Below, in pieces: positions 9,108 to 19,051 of a DNA stretch of 64,000 bases; the first letter of the stretch is position 1; each line of letters begins with the position of its first letter. The position numbers and the translations under genes are program-made. This DNA is from Legionella moravica DSM 19234 (GTDB taxonomy: Bacteria > Pseudomonadota > Gammaproteobacteria > Legionellales > Legionellaceae), in contig NZ_AUHS01000003.1 of the NCBI RefSeq assembly GCF_000423305.1, positions 124,001-188,000 on the forward strand, given 5' to 3'. The notes beneath the pieces are model-generated. The model worked only from the letters and a program-made list of their open reading frames with translations. It ran no database searches and had not been told where the DNA came from.

Positions 9108-10070
9108 ATGCACACAATTATTAATAGCCCATTTCAAATAGGTTCCCTTAAACTCCCTCATCGACTCATTCAAGGCCCATTAGCTGGCTACAGTTGCGCG
9201 CCATTCAGAGAGTTGTTTCATCAATACACCCCGCCGGCGTATTGCGTATCAGAAATGAGCTCTGCTCTTGATGTCTTACACAAACATGACGATCGCTCTC
9301 GTTACATTTATCGGTCACCGAATGAAACCGTACTGGCTTATCAAATCTCTGGAACTGATCCCGATGTATTGGCCCAGGCTGCGATTAAACTACAATCCTG
9401 TGGTGCTGACTTAATTGATATAAATTGCGGATGTCCCAAAACTAAAATCCGCAAAAAAGGGGCAGGCAGCGCTTTACTGGATACTCCGGAGAAGCTCATT
9501 AAAATCATCCAGAAAGTACGTGAGTTGCTATCCATTCCTCTTACAATAAAAATTCGCATTCAAGGTAATAAAAACGATGTACTTTTGGCCCAACAGATTG
9601 AAAAAGCAGGCGCTGACGCCCTCATCGTACACGGAAGACGCTGGATTGATGATTATGACATTCAATGCAATCTACACCAGATTGCACAAATAAAACAAAA
9701 CATCAATATTCCGGTGATTGCCAATGGAGACATCAGTACGCAAAGCAACTTGTATGAAGCATTAAGAATCAGTGGCTGTGATGGCTTTATGATCTCTCGC
9801 GCAGGCAGCGGACGCCCATGGTTGTATCAGGAGTTACTGGAACAACGTACTGTGCCTATCAACAGCACTGAGATCATTCAGATCTTTATGACCCATTTAC
9901 ATGGTCTCAAAACACTTGAAGATGAGTATAAGTCGGTTCTGCAAAGTAAATCGCTGGTACGCTACTACTTCAAAAACTTGCTGGATATCACACAATTGAA
10001 TCGATTTTACCAATTGAATTCATTAACAGAAATTAATGAATTTTTGCTTGAAAACGTCACTCGAAACTAA
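9108..10070 (+). CDS. tRNA-dihydrouridine synthase (Dus family)
   Basis: This 320-residue TIM-barrel flavoenzyme has the Dus signatures: IQGPLAGYSCAPFREL at the N-terminus, EMSSALDVL, and the active-site segment DINCGCPKTKIRKKGAG, whose Cys is the proton donor in uridine reduction. PVIANGDIST and DGFMISRAGSGRPWL are the FMN-phosphate-binding segments. The enzyme reduces specific uridines in the tRNA D-loop using FMN and NADPH. Its length is close to that of DusA/B/C proteins. The substitution of LAGYSCAP for the usual APM(E/D)G start makes assignment to a subclass uncertain. Confidence 0.85.
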   Translation: MHTIINSPFQIGSLKLPHRLIQGPLAGYSCAPFRELFHQYTPPAYCVSEMSSALDVLHKHDDRSRYIYRSPNETVLAYQISGTDPDVLAQAAIKLQSCGADLIDINCGCPKTKIRKKGAGSALLDTPEKLIKIIQKVRELLSIPLTIKIRIQGNKNDVLLAQQIEKAGADALIVHGRRWIDDYDIQCNLHQIAQIKQNINIPVIANGDISTQSNLYEALRISGCDGFMISRAGSGRPWLYQELLEQRTVPINSTEIIQIFMTHLHGLKTLEDEYKSVLQSKSLVRYYFKNLLDITQLNRFYQLNSLTEINEFLLENVTRN

Positions 10071-10088
10071 AAATAGTTAGCTCATTTT

Positions 10089-10844
10089 TTACCCGATTAG
10101 GCTTCGTCCTCCATCCACGTTTAAAACCTGCCCGGTTATAAATGGATTTTCAACCAGAGCCAGTATTGCCTGAGCAATGTACTCAGGATCACCATGACGT
10201 TTTAAAGGCGTTTTATCAACGATATTTTGTTGTTCCTTTGTACTTAAACTGTTTGCTTCTTCTGGCCAGGCAATAGCTCCGGGCGCTACTGCATTCACTC
10301 TGATTGAGGGTGCGAATTCGCGAGCCAGACTTCTGGTTTGCATTTCAAGCGCGGCTTTACTTTGGCAATAAACTGAATAACCTTTAAGGGGTTTTTGGGC
10401 ATGAATATCCGTCACGTTAATGATAGTTCCTGAGTGTTTGCTTAGTAAAGGACGCGCTGCAAGACTCAATAAAAAAGGAGCTTTTACATGAATGTCAAAC
10501 AATTGTCGCCAATCGTCTTCATTGAATAAATCTGAATTATTTCTGATAAAAACCGATGCGTTGTTGACTAATAAATCCAATCGGCCAGCCCACTCGGATA
10601 CTGTAGTGATGATCTCTGATGCAGCCCCTTCTTCAGTGAGTTCTCTTTGAATAACGATGGCGCTATTAGCTCGTATATGATTTAAATCAGCAGCCAATGC
10701 GTTGGCATCCTTTAGAGAAAAACGACAATGAATCACAACCTTATATCCGGCTCCATGAATTTTTTTAACAATGGCAGCACCTATTCGCCTTGCGCTTCCA
10801 GTGATCAATGCCACCTTTGCTTCTTGTTTGTTGTTCTGATTCAC
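10089..10844 (-). CDS. PTR1/FolM-like pteridine reductase (short-chain dehydrogenase)
   Basis: This is a 251-residue SDR with TGSARRIG (residues 15-22), the Arg-containing cofactor motif typical of pteridine reductases, and NNAS near residue 94. The catalytic set reads D146, Y159 and K163. An Asp 13 residues before the Tyr, in the place of the usual SDR Ser, is the PTR1 pattern. Such enzymes reduce dihydropterins to tetrahydropterins with NADPH. The start is a GTG. A PTPS-family gene lies 1.15 kb away on the other strand, which supports a pterin role such as tetrahydromonapterin synthesis. I cannot tell PTR1 from FolM by eye. Confidence 0.75.
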   Translation of the reverse strand: MNQNNKQEAKVALITGSARRIGAAIVKKIHGAGYKVVIHCRFSLKDANALAADLNHIRANSAIVIQRELTEEGAASEIITTVSEWAGRLDLLVNNASVFIRNNSDLFNEDDWRQLFDIHVKAPFLLSLAARPLLSKHSGTIINVTDIHAQKPLKGYSVYCQSKAALEMQTRSLAREFAPSIRVNAVAPGAIAWPEEANSLSTKEQQNIVDKTPLKRHGDPEYIAQAILALVENPFITGQVLNVDGGRSLIG

Positions 10845-10881
10845 GGTATGGTTCCCCTTTTTTTAAATAGTTTAATCGATT

Positions 10882-11994
10882 ATGAGCTTAATACATACAC
10901 TGCATACTCAGCTTAAGGAACAAAATGAATTGCCTTTTATAGAATTCATGCAACTGGCTTTGTATGCTCCGGGAGAAGGTTACTACAGTTCAGGATTACC
11001 CAAATTGGGAAAGCAAGGTGATTTTATTACGGCCCCTGAATTAACCCCCTTATTCGGAAAAACACTGGCCAATCAATGCAAACAAATTCTCACATCAATA
11101 GAACAGCCTATACTCTTTGAATTTGGTGCTGGTACCGGAGCGCTGTGTAGTGATATTTTAACTCATCTTGAACACCTGAATTGCTTACCCGAAGCTTATT
11201 ATATTCTGGAAGTCAGCGCTGATTTAAGGCAACGTCAGCAAGAATTGGTTCAACAAAAAATCCCTCATCTGGCTCACAGGGTTTCCTGGCTTGATCGCTG
11301 GCCTGAGACTCCATTTAATGGCGTTGTATTGGCCAATGAAGTACTGGATGCCATGCCGGTAAACCGATTCATGCTCAAGGGCAATGAGGTGTTGGAGAGT
11401 TATATTGCCCTGGATAGAAACAATGAGTTAATAGAGCACTTTAAACCCTGCCAAAACGAGCGGTTATATCATTACGTTAAAAATAATCTACCGCAACAAA
11501 CCACAGAATACGTATCCGAAGTAAATCTGTTTATAGAAGATTGGTTGGCCAATATTTATAACATGCTCAACCATGGCGCTGTCTTTTTAATCGATTATGG
11601 TTTTCCTCGACACGAATACTATCACCCCGACCGAAATCAGGGGACATTGATGTGTCACTACCAGCATCATGCTCACCCAGATCCCTTACTTCATCCTGGT
11701 GAGCAAGATATTACTGCTCATGTTGATTTTACTCATGTTGCCGAAGCCGGACAGCAGGCTGGATTTCATATTGCCGGGTATACTAATCAAGCCTCTTTTT
11801 TGCTGGCTAATGGTCTGCTAAGCTTTATTAATTCGCTGGAAGATGAACGGGAACAATTCCGAGCAAAACAAGCCATAAAGCAATTGACTGATCCCAGTGA
11901 GATGGGCGAGTTATTTAAAGTCATTGCCTTAACCAAAAATCTGGACATTGATTTGAATGGATTTCTTCTAATCGATAAACGAGTGAATTTATAA
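10882..11994 (+). CDS. MidA/NDUFAF7-family class I SAM-dependent methyltransferase
   Basis: This 370-residue protein begins with LPFIEFMQLALYAPGEGYY and GKQGDFITAPELTPLFGK, the hallmark of the MidA family (mitochondrial homologue NDUFAF7, an arginine methyltransferase for complex I). The SAM-binding segment is LFEFGAGTGALCSDIL and the later VVLANEVLDAMPVNRF is also family-typical. Legionella respires through complex I, so an assembly role is plausible but inferred. It is the first gene of a tight plus-strand set: the PTPS gene starts one base after its stop, and priA follows immediately after that. Confidence 0.88.
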   Translation: MSLIHTLHTQLKEQNELPFIEFMQLALYAPGEGYYSSGLPKLGKQGDFITAPELTPLFGKTLANQCKQILTSIEQPILFEFGAGTGALCSDILTHLEHLNCLPEAYYILEVSADLRQRQQELVQQKIPHLAHRVSWLDRWPETPFNGVVLANEVLDAMPVNRFMLKGNEVLESYIALDRNNELIEHFKPCQNERLYHYVKNNLPQQTTEYVSEVNLFIEDWLANIYNMLNHGAVFLIDYGFPRHEYYHPDRNQGTLMCHYQHHAHPDPLLHPGEQDITAHVDFTHVAEAGQQAGFHIAGYTNQASFLLANGLLSFINSLEDEREQFRAKQAIKQLTDPSEMGELFKVIALTKNLDIDLNGFLLIDKRVNL

Positions 11995-11995
11995 A

Positions 11996-12490
11996 ATGAA
12001 AAAATACCTGACTACTGTGGAATTACAAAAAGAATCCATGAAATTTTCCGCAGGACACACCACGATTTTCTCGGCAACGGAACGAGAACCCTTGCATGGC
12101 CATATGTATGGGGTTTATCTGGCCTTGTCGACCTGGGTTGAAGAAAATGGGATGACCTTTGATTATCGCTATTATAAAGAACGCATCCATAAATTATGCC
12201 GTCAATTGAATCAGACTTTTTTAATGCCGCAATTCTCTCCATTTCTGGAGTATGCAGAGGATGCAGAATATTATTATTTTACTTTTAACGGTAAAAAAAT
12301 TCCCTTCCTGAAAGAAGATGTTACCCTGATGCCATTAACTAATATTACCGTCGAGGAACTGTCACGCTGGTTTGTTAATGAATTAATAAAAGAGCATGAA
12401 GAACTGGACAAACATCGTATTGATAAAGTGGTTGTCAAAGTATTTTCTGCTCCAGGACAATCTGCCAGTCATGAATGGCACAGAGATTAG
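11996..12490 (+). CDS. 6-pyruvoyl-tetrahydropterin synthase family protein with ExxHGH motif (PTPS-III-like)
   Basis: This 164-residue protein of the QueD/PTPS fold has the zinc ligands H21 (FSAGH), H34 and H36 (LHGH). The nucleophilic Cys of QueD and PTPS-II, normally CxxxHGH or CxxxxxHGH, is absent. The sequence reads E31-P-L-H34-G-H36, the E-x2-HGH motif of PTPS-III. PTPS-III enzymes cleave dihydroneopterin triphosphate to 6-hydroxymethyl-dihydropterin and can replace FolB in folate synthesis. The C-terminus (SAPGQSASHEW) is longer than in QueD. A folate or pterin role is supported by the nearby pteridine reductase. QueD is less likely because of the missing Cys. Confidence 0.75.
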   Translation: MKKYLTTVELQKESMKFSAGHTTIFSATEREPLHGHMYGVYLALSTWVEENGMTFDYRYYKERIHKLCRQLNQTFLMPQFSPFLEYAEDAEYYYFTFNGKKIPFLKEDVTLMPLTNITVEELSRWFVNELIKEHEELDKHRIDKVVVKVFSAPGQSASHEWHRD

Positions 12491-14668
12491 ATGAAGGCCG
12501 TTTATCAAGTCTGTATCCCACATACCAGTCGTGATTTTTTTGACTATGCAGCAGAGAATATTAGCCCGTGTATAGGCGCAAGGGTTTGGGTACCATTCCG
12601 CAATCAGACAAAGTTAGGGATTGTTGTTGGCATCAACTCCTCTCAACAGCCGCCAACGTCTTTAAAGAGTATCAGTGCCCTAATTGATGAACACCCGATA
12701 CTTGAACAGGACCTTCTGGAACTGTGCCGATGGATAGGCAATTACTATCAATCGCCACTTTCAGAGGTACTCCCTTTGGCTTTACCTAAAAAATATCGAT
12801 TGGGTCAAGCCTGTCAACTACCTACGGGGGATTACTATCAATTAACTGTTCCAATTGAACATGCACGAAGTAAAATTTCAACCCGCTCTCGCAAACAACT
12901 GGAATTGATTGAGTTGCTCAATAAGCATCAAGAACCTGTTTCCAAACACTATTTAACCAAAAAAGGCTTTAATTCAAACCAGCTATTAGCTTTGGTCGCA
13001 GCCGAATTGGTTGCATTATCGCAACAGGTTATTCTACCCGAGCAGTCCGAACAGATCTGTTCCCCACCATTAACTCTGAATCCGGAACAAGCCGTTGCCG
13101 TATCAACACTTGTAGAGCATCTGCATTCTTTTCAGTGTTTTTTACTGCAGGGAATAACGGGAAGCGGGAAGACGGAAGTTTATTTACAGGTAATAGAGAA
13201 AGTTCTGGCGCAAGGTAAACAGGTTCTCGTCCTGGTTCCCGAAATCGGATTAACGCCGCAATTATTATCACGGTTTACCGCGCGATTTAAAGAACCCATT
13301 GCCGTGATACATTCTAATTTGAATGAAACGGAACGACAAATAGCTTGGCAACTGGCTAAAGAAAATCACGCTAAAATGATTATCGGAACCAGAGCCGCCG
13401 TATTTACACCCATGCCCGAATTGGGATTAATTATTATTGATGAAGAACACGACAGTTCATTAAAACAAATGGAAGGGGTACGCTATTCAGCCCGGGATAC
13501 TGCATTAATGCGCGCCCATTTAGCCAATATTCCTATTATTCTGGGTTCCGCCACTCCCAGTCTGGAAAGCATGCACAATTGCAAACAGAATAAATACACC
13601 TTACTGCGTTTGAATCATAAAGCCTTATCGACCACGCCCTTACATTATCAATTAATCGATCTGCGCGCTCAGGCCCTGCAACATGGATTGGCGACTCCAA
13701 CATTAAAAATCATTGAAGAACATTTAAAGAACAATAATCAGGTGTTGGTGTTTATTAATCGCCGGGGATTCGCTCCAGTATTACTGTGCCATGAATGTGG
13801 ATGGATGGCAGATTGTAAAGCCTGTGACAGTCATTTAACTCTTCATAAACAGTCTGGACAATTGCTTTGCCATCATTGTGGATTAACACAGAGAATGCCT
13901 GTTCATTGCAAAAAATGTCATAGCAAAGAATTGATTCCGATTGGAGCTGGCACACAAAGAATTCACGAATTTTTAAGTACCTGTTTCCCCAAAATCAATA
14001 TGATACGTATTGATCGCGACGTCATTCGTAAGAAAAACGCATTAGATGAGCAACTTGATAAAATATCCAACGGTGAGGTTCAATTAATTGTGGGTACCCA
14101 AATGTTAGCCAAAGGGCATCACTTCCCACGCTTATCGTTGGTTGTCGTTCTCGATGCAGATGCAGGATTATATAATCAGGATTTCAGAGCCATGGAACAT
14201 TTAGGGCAATTATTAACCCAGGTTTCAGGACGGGCAGGACGAGCAGAACACCCTGGACAAGTAGTGATTCAAACTCATTTGCCCAATCATCCTTTGCTTA
14301 ATTTACTTATTAAACAAGGCTACGATCACTTCGCTGAAGCCTTACTTACTTCCCGTAAAGAAGCAGAACTACCACCTTTTCACTATTTAGCAGTCATCAG
14401 AGCCCAAAGTAAAACCATCAGTACTGTATTAAAATTTTTACACGCCACTAAAGATCACATTCAAATGAGCCCTGTCACGGTAATGGGCCCGGCACCAGCG
14501 CCGCTCCCCCGTAAAGCCAATCAGCATCGTATGCAATTATTGATTAAGTCTCCCTCAAGAAAAGCTTTAAAAAGTTCATTGACGCAATTACGCGAGTGGT
14601 TAACAATAAATAAACTGAGCAATGGCGTTCGCTGGAATGTGGACGTTGATCCTATGGACCTATCATGA
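12491..14668 (+). CDS. priA: Primosomal protein N', replication restart helicase PriA
   Basis: This is a 725-residue SF2 helicase. The N-terminal 3'-DNA-binding region (ARVWVPFRNQTKLGIVV) is followed by Walker A GITGSGKTEVY, a DEEH box (IIIDEEHDSSLK), GSATPS, and eight zinc-binding cysteines in four CxxC-type pairs (CHECGWMADCKAC, CHHC, CKKC). VGTQMLAKGHHFP and QVSGRAGRAE are helicase motifs V and VI. PriA reloads the replisome at stalled forks. Length and order match E. coli PriA. The ATG directly abuts the upstream stop and the TGA overlaps the next ATG, so it is translationally coupled on both sides. Confidence 0.97.
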   Translation: MKAVYQVCIPHTSRDFFDYAAENISPCIGARVWVPFRNQTKLGIVVGINSSQQPPTSLKSISALIDEHPILEQDLLELCRWIGNYYQSPLSEVLPLALPKKYRLGQACQLPTGDYYQLTVPIEHARSKISTRSRKQLELIELLNKHQEPVSKHYLTKKGFNSNQLLALVAAELVALSQQVILPEQSEQICSPPLTLNPEQAVAVSTLVEHLHSFQCFLLQGITGSGKTEVYLQVIEKVLAQGKQVLVLVPEIGLTPQLLSRFTARFKEPIAVIHSNLNETERQIAWQLAKENHAKMIIGTRAAVFTPMPELGLIIIDEEHDSSLKQMEGVRYSARDTALMRAHLANIPIILGSATPSLESMHNCKQNKYTLLRLNHKALSTTPLHYQLIDLRAQALQHGLATPTLKIIEEHLKNNNQVLVFINRRGFAPVLLCHECGWMADCKACDSHLTLHKQSGQLLCHHCGLTQRMPVHCKKCHSKELIPIGAGTQRIHEFLSTCFPKINMIRIDRDVIRKKNALDEQLDKISNGEVQLIVGTQMLAKGHHFPRLSLVVVLDADAGLYNQDFRAMEHLGQLLTQVSGRAGRAEHPGQVVIQTHLPNHPLLNLLIKQGYDHFAEALLTSRKEAELPPFHYLAVIRAQSKTISTVLKFLHATKDHIQMSPVTVMGPAPAPLPRKANQHRMQLLIKSPSRKALKSSLTQLREWLTINKLSNGVRWNVDVDPMDLS

Positions 14669-15060
14669 CAGACCCTAAAATTACCGTTCATCAAAAAACC
14701 TTTAATATCGCTTGGGGCGATATGGATGCATTAGGACACGTGAATAATGCCCGATATTTTGATTATTTTCAGGAAGCACGTATTGAATGGTTAAGAGAAC
14801 TTAATATAAAAATGACGGAACAAACCGGGCCAGTGGTCATTCATGTAGCCTGTACCTTTTTAAAGCCCGTAATTTATCCTGCTACAGTCTCCATCATTAG
14901 CAAGATACACAGCCTCGGTAATTCCAGTATGATCATGGATCATGATCTGTATCAGGGGGACGTTCTCATGGCGCAAGGCGTGAGTAAAATTGTCTGGGTC
15001 GATTATTTAAAAAATAAATCGATACCATTGCCCGATTTATTTCGCACCTTTACAAAATAG
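14665..15060 (+). CDS. Acyl-CoA thioesterase, 4HBT/YbgC-like hotdog protein
   Basis: This 131-residue single hotdog domain has WGDMDALGHVNNARYFDYF near residues 14-32; the D of MDALGHVNN is the catalytic carboxylate of 4-hydroxybenzoyl-CoA thioesterase-like enzymes. FLKPVIYPATV and MAQGVSKIVWVD are the later strands. These enzymes hydrolyse acyl-CoAs in the cytoplasm. The ATG overlaps the priA stop (ATGA). Substrate chain length cannot be read from the sequence. Confidence 0.85.
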   Translation: MTDPKITVHQKTFNIAWGDMDALGHVNNARYFDYFQEARIEWLRELNIKMTEQTGPVVIHVACTFLKPVIYPATVSIISKIHSLGNSSMIMDHDLYQGDVLMAQGVSKIVWVDYLKNKSIPLPDLFRTFTK

Positions 15061-15134
15061 GAATACTCCAGGCTTTGTGCCTAATCAGCAGATTTCGCTT
15101 GAATACACCATACCAGCGCTACCCAGGAAGGAGC

Positions 15135-16646
15135 TTACATACTCAATCCATCAGTGGAATTTGAACGTCGTAGCTGATGATCATGAATGTGTTGTCGCTC
15201 AGGTAAAGGTAGCGATCTACTGAACAGGGTTACATCTCCAGCATCAGTAGTAAATAATTTGGCCGATGATTTTTTCTTGCTCTGCGCCTCATCCAGTTTT
15301 TCAACCAATTCAATTTCCAGCAAGTCTTTTTCAATATCACTGATTTGAAGGGTTATATTACCTAGAGACCAGTTCAGTGACTCTTCAGCCTTACCAAAAT
15401 CAGAAACAAACTGTACATCAAGCTCCAAAGTACTCACCTGTCTTTTGAATTGCTTCAGTTCTGTTCGCTTTTGGTCTAAAGTGTTATCGAATGTAGCTTC
15501 TATACCCTTTTGCAATTGCGTTAATCCATCCGTAATTTTGTTAGTAGCTAGCCGAGTCTGTGTAATGAAAGCGAAAGTAATCAGTGCAAGGCTGATAAAA
15601 GCTAATGCAGCGCCAAAATACATGGTAGGAAGTAATAATCCAGAAACAATGATAACTCCTGTAATCGCTAAAATGGGCAGCCCTGCTACTGCAGCAAACA
15701 CAGCCAAAGGTTTTAATGTTTTGTAATTGCTTTCAAGACGATTAAGTGCCTGCACTTGTTCGTTTATTTTTTCCTTTAAATATGCTATTTTTTTAACAAT
15801 AGCGTCCCCATTACCATCATGCTGAACCAATTGATGAAATTTATTTTTAGCTTTTTGTATTTTTTCACGCTGCTCTGTTAATATTTGAAGCAAATAATGT
15901 TGTACTGCCTTAACATTTGCAATATTTACATCAAGCTCACTCACCCAGCCTGTTAACTCGGAGTTTTTTTGCTGATTTGTTGATTGTTGAATTTCTGTTA
16001 CTAGCTTCGATTTTAATTTAATCTCTTCAATAGCGGTAATTTTTAACAAGTCTTTAACAAGAGGAGTTATTAAATCGGCACCCTGATATGGGGCTGGAAC
16101 GGTGATAATCTCATCACCCGTGATCGTCATAAGAGATTTAGAGATAGAAGACAAATCAAGTATAAACTCCAAATGACTCTTTGCAGCCTGTACTGTGCCA
16201 CGAAATTGTTCATTCCAATACATCAGTTTCGCTTTAAGAACATCCTTTCTGGAACCCAGCGATGGCATTGGAGTTGAAGAATAGAAAATCGAATTCATGC
16301 GCTGCATTAAAAGCACGGGTTCTTTAGACCACTGCAATTCATTCATTAACGTTAAATCAGACTTGATTTGAGCCAGAGATATTTCTCTGTTTTGTGCGTC
16401 AAAAAATCGAACGCTCGTGCTATTAATTTCATCAGCGCTAGCCTGTTCAAGAAAGCTCTGAATGTCATCCCTAAAATAAATGTTATTGTCATTCGCCTGT
16501 ATAAATTTACTTGCTAATTGCGAAACAGAAGGGCATATGATTTTGCCATTATTTGTGACCAACTTGATCAAATCTGAATGGTGCAAACGATTTAGAAAGT
16601 CATAAAAAGATTGGGCATTTTTAAAGCGTAGCGGACTGAGCATCAT
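15135..16646 (-). CDS. Hypothetical coiled-coil protein with two membrane spans (effector-like)
   Basis: This is a protein of 503 residues; the ATG at 16646 has GGAG six bases upstream. Residues about 215-315 are heptad-rich, two adjacent membrane spans follow (FAAVAGLPILAITGVIIVSG and FGAALAFISLALITFAFIT), then a second coiled coil and a polar C-terminus rich in His, Arg and Ser (HDHQLRRSNSTDGLSM). No enzyme motif is visible. Coiled coil, paired spans, coiled coil is common among Legionella Dot/Icm substrates, but nothing in the sequence proves export. It is a lone gene converging on the thioesterase. Confidence 0.65.
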   Translation of the reverse strand: MMLSPLRFKNAQSFYDFLNRLHHSDLIKLVTNNGKIICPSVSQLASKFIQANDNNIYFRDDIQSFLEQASADEINSTSVRFFDAQNREISLAQIKSDLTLMNELQWSKEPVLLMQRMNSIFYSSTPMPSLGSRKDVLKAKLMYWNEQFRGTVQAAKSHLEFILDLSSISKSLMTITGDEIITVPAPYQGADLITPLVKDLLKITAIEEIKLKSKLVTEIQQSTNQQKNSELTGWVSELDVNIANVKAVQHYLLQILTEQREKIQKAKNKFHQLVQHDGNGDAIVKKIAYLKEKINEQVQALNRLESNYKTLKPLAVFAAVAGLPILAITGVIIVSGLLLPTMYFGAALAFISLALITFAFITQTRLATNKITDGLTQLQKGIEATFDNTLDQKRTELKQFKRQVSTLELDVQFVSDFGKAEESLNWSLGNITLQISDIEKDLLEIELVEKLDEAQSKKKSSAKLFTTDAGDVTLFSRSLPLPERQHIHDHQLRRSNSTDGLSM

Positions 16647-17057
16647 CTATAACTCCAGAGCATAACAGCATTTTTTGCATAACATCAAAGAACTTAATCA
16701 GCATAAAATGTACAACTTTAATACAACGACCAGGATAAGTCAAATTTTATTTATCTTGATCATGATTAAATCGCAATGATAATTTATCTGTCTCTTTATT
16801 TTGGACTGCTGAACACATTAAATGCCGCCTTTGAGATCGTAAAGGGACAAAGACGAAAATTCATAGCGAATATTAGGGACTGTTGGCATTTCATTCTTTT
16901 CTGGCCTACTTCCCGGGGAAATCGTAGAAAGTCGAAACCTGAATTGTCATCAGGTCCTGGAAAAGAAGAATCTACACATTTTTAGATAGAGTTAATTAGC
17001 ACAAAAAACAATAGAAACCATTTATATCCATACCGCTTAGTGCATCGCTAAATGATA
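16647..17057. other. 411-base intergenic segment with a repeat relic
   Basis: I see no supportable gene here. A short plus-strand ORF at 16776-16985 lacks a ribosome-binding site. Bases 16874-16925 (AGGGACTGTTGGCATTTCA, later GGCCTACTTCCCGGGGA) match the end of the palindromic element at 32986-33147, so this is probably a decayed copy of the same repeat. Confidence 0.5.
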
Positions 17058-17333
17058 TTAGCGATCATCACAAACGGTGTAATGGCCATGCTTATATGGA
17101 TTGGAACGTCCACGAAATTCATAATCACGGCATCGTTGACCATGATTATCGGTATAGCGTTGTTGCAATCGAAAGACAAAATCACCAAAATTCATATCCT
17201 GCTGCCACTCTTGAGCATCTCTCTGTTTTTGCTCGTCATCCATTTTATTTAAAAATTTACTCAACTTACTGGTGTACCCAGGAGCACAACACAAAGAAGT
17301 AAACAGAAAAAGGAATAGCAAAACACTCTTCAT
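17058..17333 (-). CDS. Small secreted protein with a surface-antigen-like C-terminus
   Basis: This protein of about 91 residues begins with a hydrophobic signal sequence (MKSVLLFLFLFTSLCCAPG). The two Cys after the hydrophobic stretch could serve a lipoprotein signal, although the preceding Leu is unusual for a lipobox. An upstream ATG at 17348 would add five residues. The C-terminal part, GQRCRDYEFRGRSNPY then HYTVCDDR, resembles the Cys-containing C-terminal motif of 17-kDa surface antigen/RT0821-type proteins (CREY followed by a second Cys). No strong ribosome-binding site is visible. The function is unknown. Confidence 0.55.
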   Translation of the reverse strand: MKSVLLFLFLFTSLCCAPGYTSKLSKFLNKMDDEQKQRDAQEWQQDMNFGDFVFRLQQRYTDNHGQRCRDYEFRGRSNPYKHGHYTVCDDR

Positions 17334-17472
17334 GTCATTGACTCGCATATGATCAATAAAGACAAGATTAAATCACATATGGCAATTAAAATCCATCTAT
17401 TTGGGCAAAATAAGCACATTATTAACCAGATCCTTGAGCCAAGGGGCTCAATTCAAACCATCTAAAAAACGT

Positions 17473-18267
17473 TCAAACAGCAATGGGTGCTTTTATCGCA
17501 GGATGAAATTGATAATTTTCAAACTCAAAATCTTCAAATTGATAGTCGAATAACGACTCTGGTTTCCGCTTAATAGTTAAAGAAGGGAGAGGAAATGGCT
17601 CTCTGGCTATTTGAGTTCGTGCTTGTTCCAAATGATTCAGATATAAATGACAGTCCCCTCCTGTCCATACAAAATCGCCGACGTCAAGTTCACACTGCTG
17701 CGCGACCATATGAGTTAACAAGGCATATGAAGCGATATTAAAAGGAACGCCTAAAAATACATCTGCGGAACGCTGATACAATTGGCAAGATAACTTATTA
17801 TCCGCCACATAAAACTGAAATAAAGCATGACAAGGCATTAGTGCCATTTTATCCAGTTCACTTACATTCCAGGCACTGACGATTAAACGTCGAGAATCTG
17901 GATTGGTTTTTATCTGCTGCAGGACTTCACTCAATTGATCGATAGTCCGACCATCCGCAGTAGGCCAACTTCGCCATTGTCTGCCATATACAGGTCCCAA
18001 GTCACCATGAGCATCCGCCCATTCATCCCAGATGGTCACACCATGCTCATTTAAATAAGCAATATTGGTATCGCCTTGTAAAAACCATAATAATTCGTGC
18101 ACTATGCTGCGCGTATGAAGTTTTTTTGTAGTAACTAATGGGAACCCTTGTTGCAAATCAAAACGCATTTGATACCCAAAAACAGACAACGTACCAGTAC
18201 CTGTCCTGTCCGTTTTTTCATGACCATTTTGCAAAATATGCTCTAACAACTGCAAATAAGTTTTCAT
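17473..18267 (-). CDS. thyA: Thymidylate synthase ThyA
   Basis: This protein has 264 residues, the same length as E. coli ThyA. It contains [19 protein letters not shown], the catalytic Cys in [11 protein letters not shown], the dUMP-binding [19 protein letters not shown] and the C-terminal IKAPIAV. It methylates dUMP to dTMP with methylene-tetrahydrofolate in the cytoplasm. It overlaps the lgt stop by 4 bases and is the last gene of the rppH-ptsP-TSUP-lgt-thyA run. The lgt-thyA pairing is widespread in gammaproteobacteria. Confidence 0.98.
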   Translation of the reverse strand: MKTYLQLLEHILQNGHEKTDRTGTGTLSVFGYQMRFDLQQGFPLVTTKKLHTRSIVHELLWFLQGDTNIAYLNEHGVTIWDEWADAHGDLGPVYGRQWRSWPTADGRTIDQLSEVLQQIKTNPDSRRLIVSAWNVSELDKMALMPCHALFQFYVADNKLSCQLYQRSADVFLGVPFNIASYALLTHMVAQQCELDVGDFVWTGGDCHLYLNHLEQARTQIAREPFPLPSLTIKRKPESLFDYQFEDFEFENYQFHPAIKAPIAV

Positions 18268-19037
18268 CGTTTAGCCCGCCACCATATCCAAAATCCTAAT
18301 AATAGCATGGGAATGGATAATATTTGCCCCATAGTCAACCAGCCGAAGGCTACAAAACCCAATTGAGGATCAGGTTCGCGAAAGCACTCTGCAATCAAGC
18401 GGCACAGGGCATACCCCATTAAAAACACCGCAGATACCCTGCCAGTAAGACGCGGCTTTGAGGCATAGCACCAGACTAAAATAAATAACCCTATACCCTC
18501 TAGCCCAAATTCATAGAGCTCTGAAGGGTGGCGAGGCTGGTTGTCTACGTGACTGTACACAATGGCCCAAGGTACCTCAGTTACCCGCCCCCATAGTTCA
18601 CCGTTTATAAAATTGCCAATTCTTCCTGCTGCTAATCCGACAGGAACCAGAGGGGCAACGAAATCACCAACCTCCAGAAATGTTTTCTTGTATTTACGAG
18701 CAAACATCCAGACCGCAATCAGTACGCCTATTAAACCTCCATGAAAGGACATACCTCCTTCCCAAATTTTGAATAATATCCAGGGTTGATGAATTAATTC
18801 CTGGGTATTATAAAAAAGCATATAGCCTATGCGCCCCCCCAGAATGACACCCAGCGCAGCATAAAATATCAAATCACTGAGCTGCTCGGAGGTCCAATTC
18901 AGCTTATAGTGCTTTATTCGCCAATAACCCAGTAACCAGGCACTAAGAAAACCGATCAGATACATCAGGCCATACCAATGCACTTTGATGGGACCCAGAG
19001 TAAAAGCAACAGGGTCAATATTTGGAAAGGTGAACAT
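18264..19037 (-). CDS. lgt: Prolipoprotein diacylglyceryl transferase Lgt
   Basis: This is a 257-residue inner-membrane protein with seven or so hydrophobic segments. It carries the Lgt signature [14 protein letters not shown] and the conserved [13 protein letters not shown]. It transfers diacylglycerol from phosphatidylglycerol to the lipobox Cys of prolipoproteins. It is slightly shorter than the E. coli enzyme (about 290 residues), mainly at the C-terminus. It is translationally coupled to thyA by an ATGA overlap and lies 14 bases after the TSUP gene. Confidence 0.97.
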   Translation of the reverse strand: MFTFPNIDPVAFTLGPIKVHWYGLMYLIGFLSAWLLGYWRIKHYKLNWTSEQLSDLIFYAALGVILGGRIGYMLFYNTQELIHQPWILFKIWEGGMSFHGGLIGVLIAVWMFARKYKKTFLEVGDFVAPLVPVGLAAGRIGNFINGELWGRVTEVPWAIVYSHVDNQPRHPSELYEFGLEGIGLFILVWCYASKPRLTGRVSAVFLMGYALCRLIAECFREPDPQLGFVAFGWLTMGQILSIPMLLLGFWIWWRAKR

Positions 19038-19051
19038 TTTGAATTATATTC

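Noticed and set aside
11996-12490. QueD for queuosine synthesis (queC is in the window)
   Set aside because: The catalytic Cys of the CxxxHGH motif is absent, and queC is 27 kb away.
16776-16985. 69-codon plus-strand ORF
   Set aside because: No ribosome-binding site, and its second half lies in a decayed palindromic repeat.
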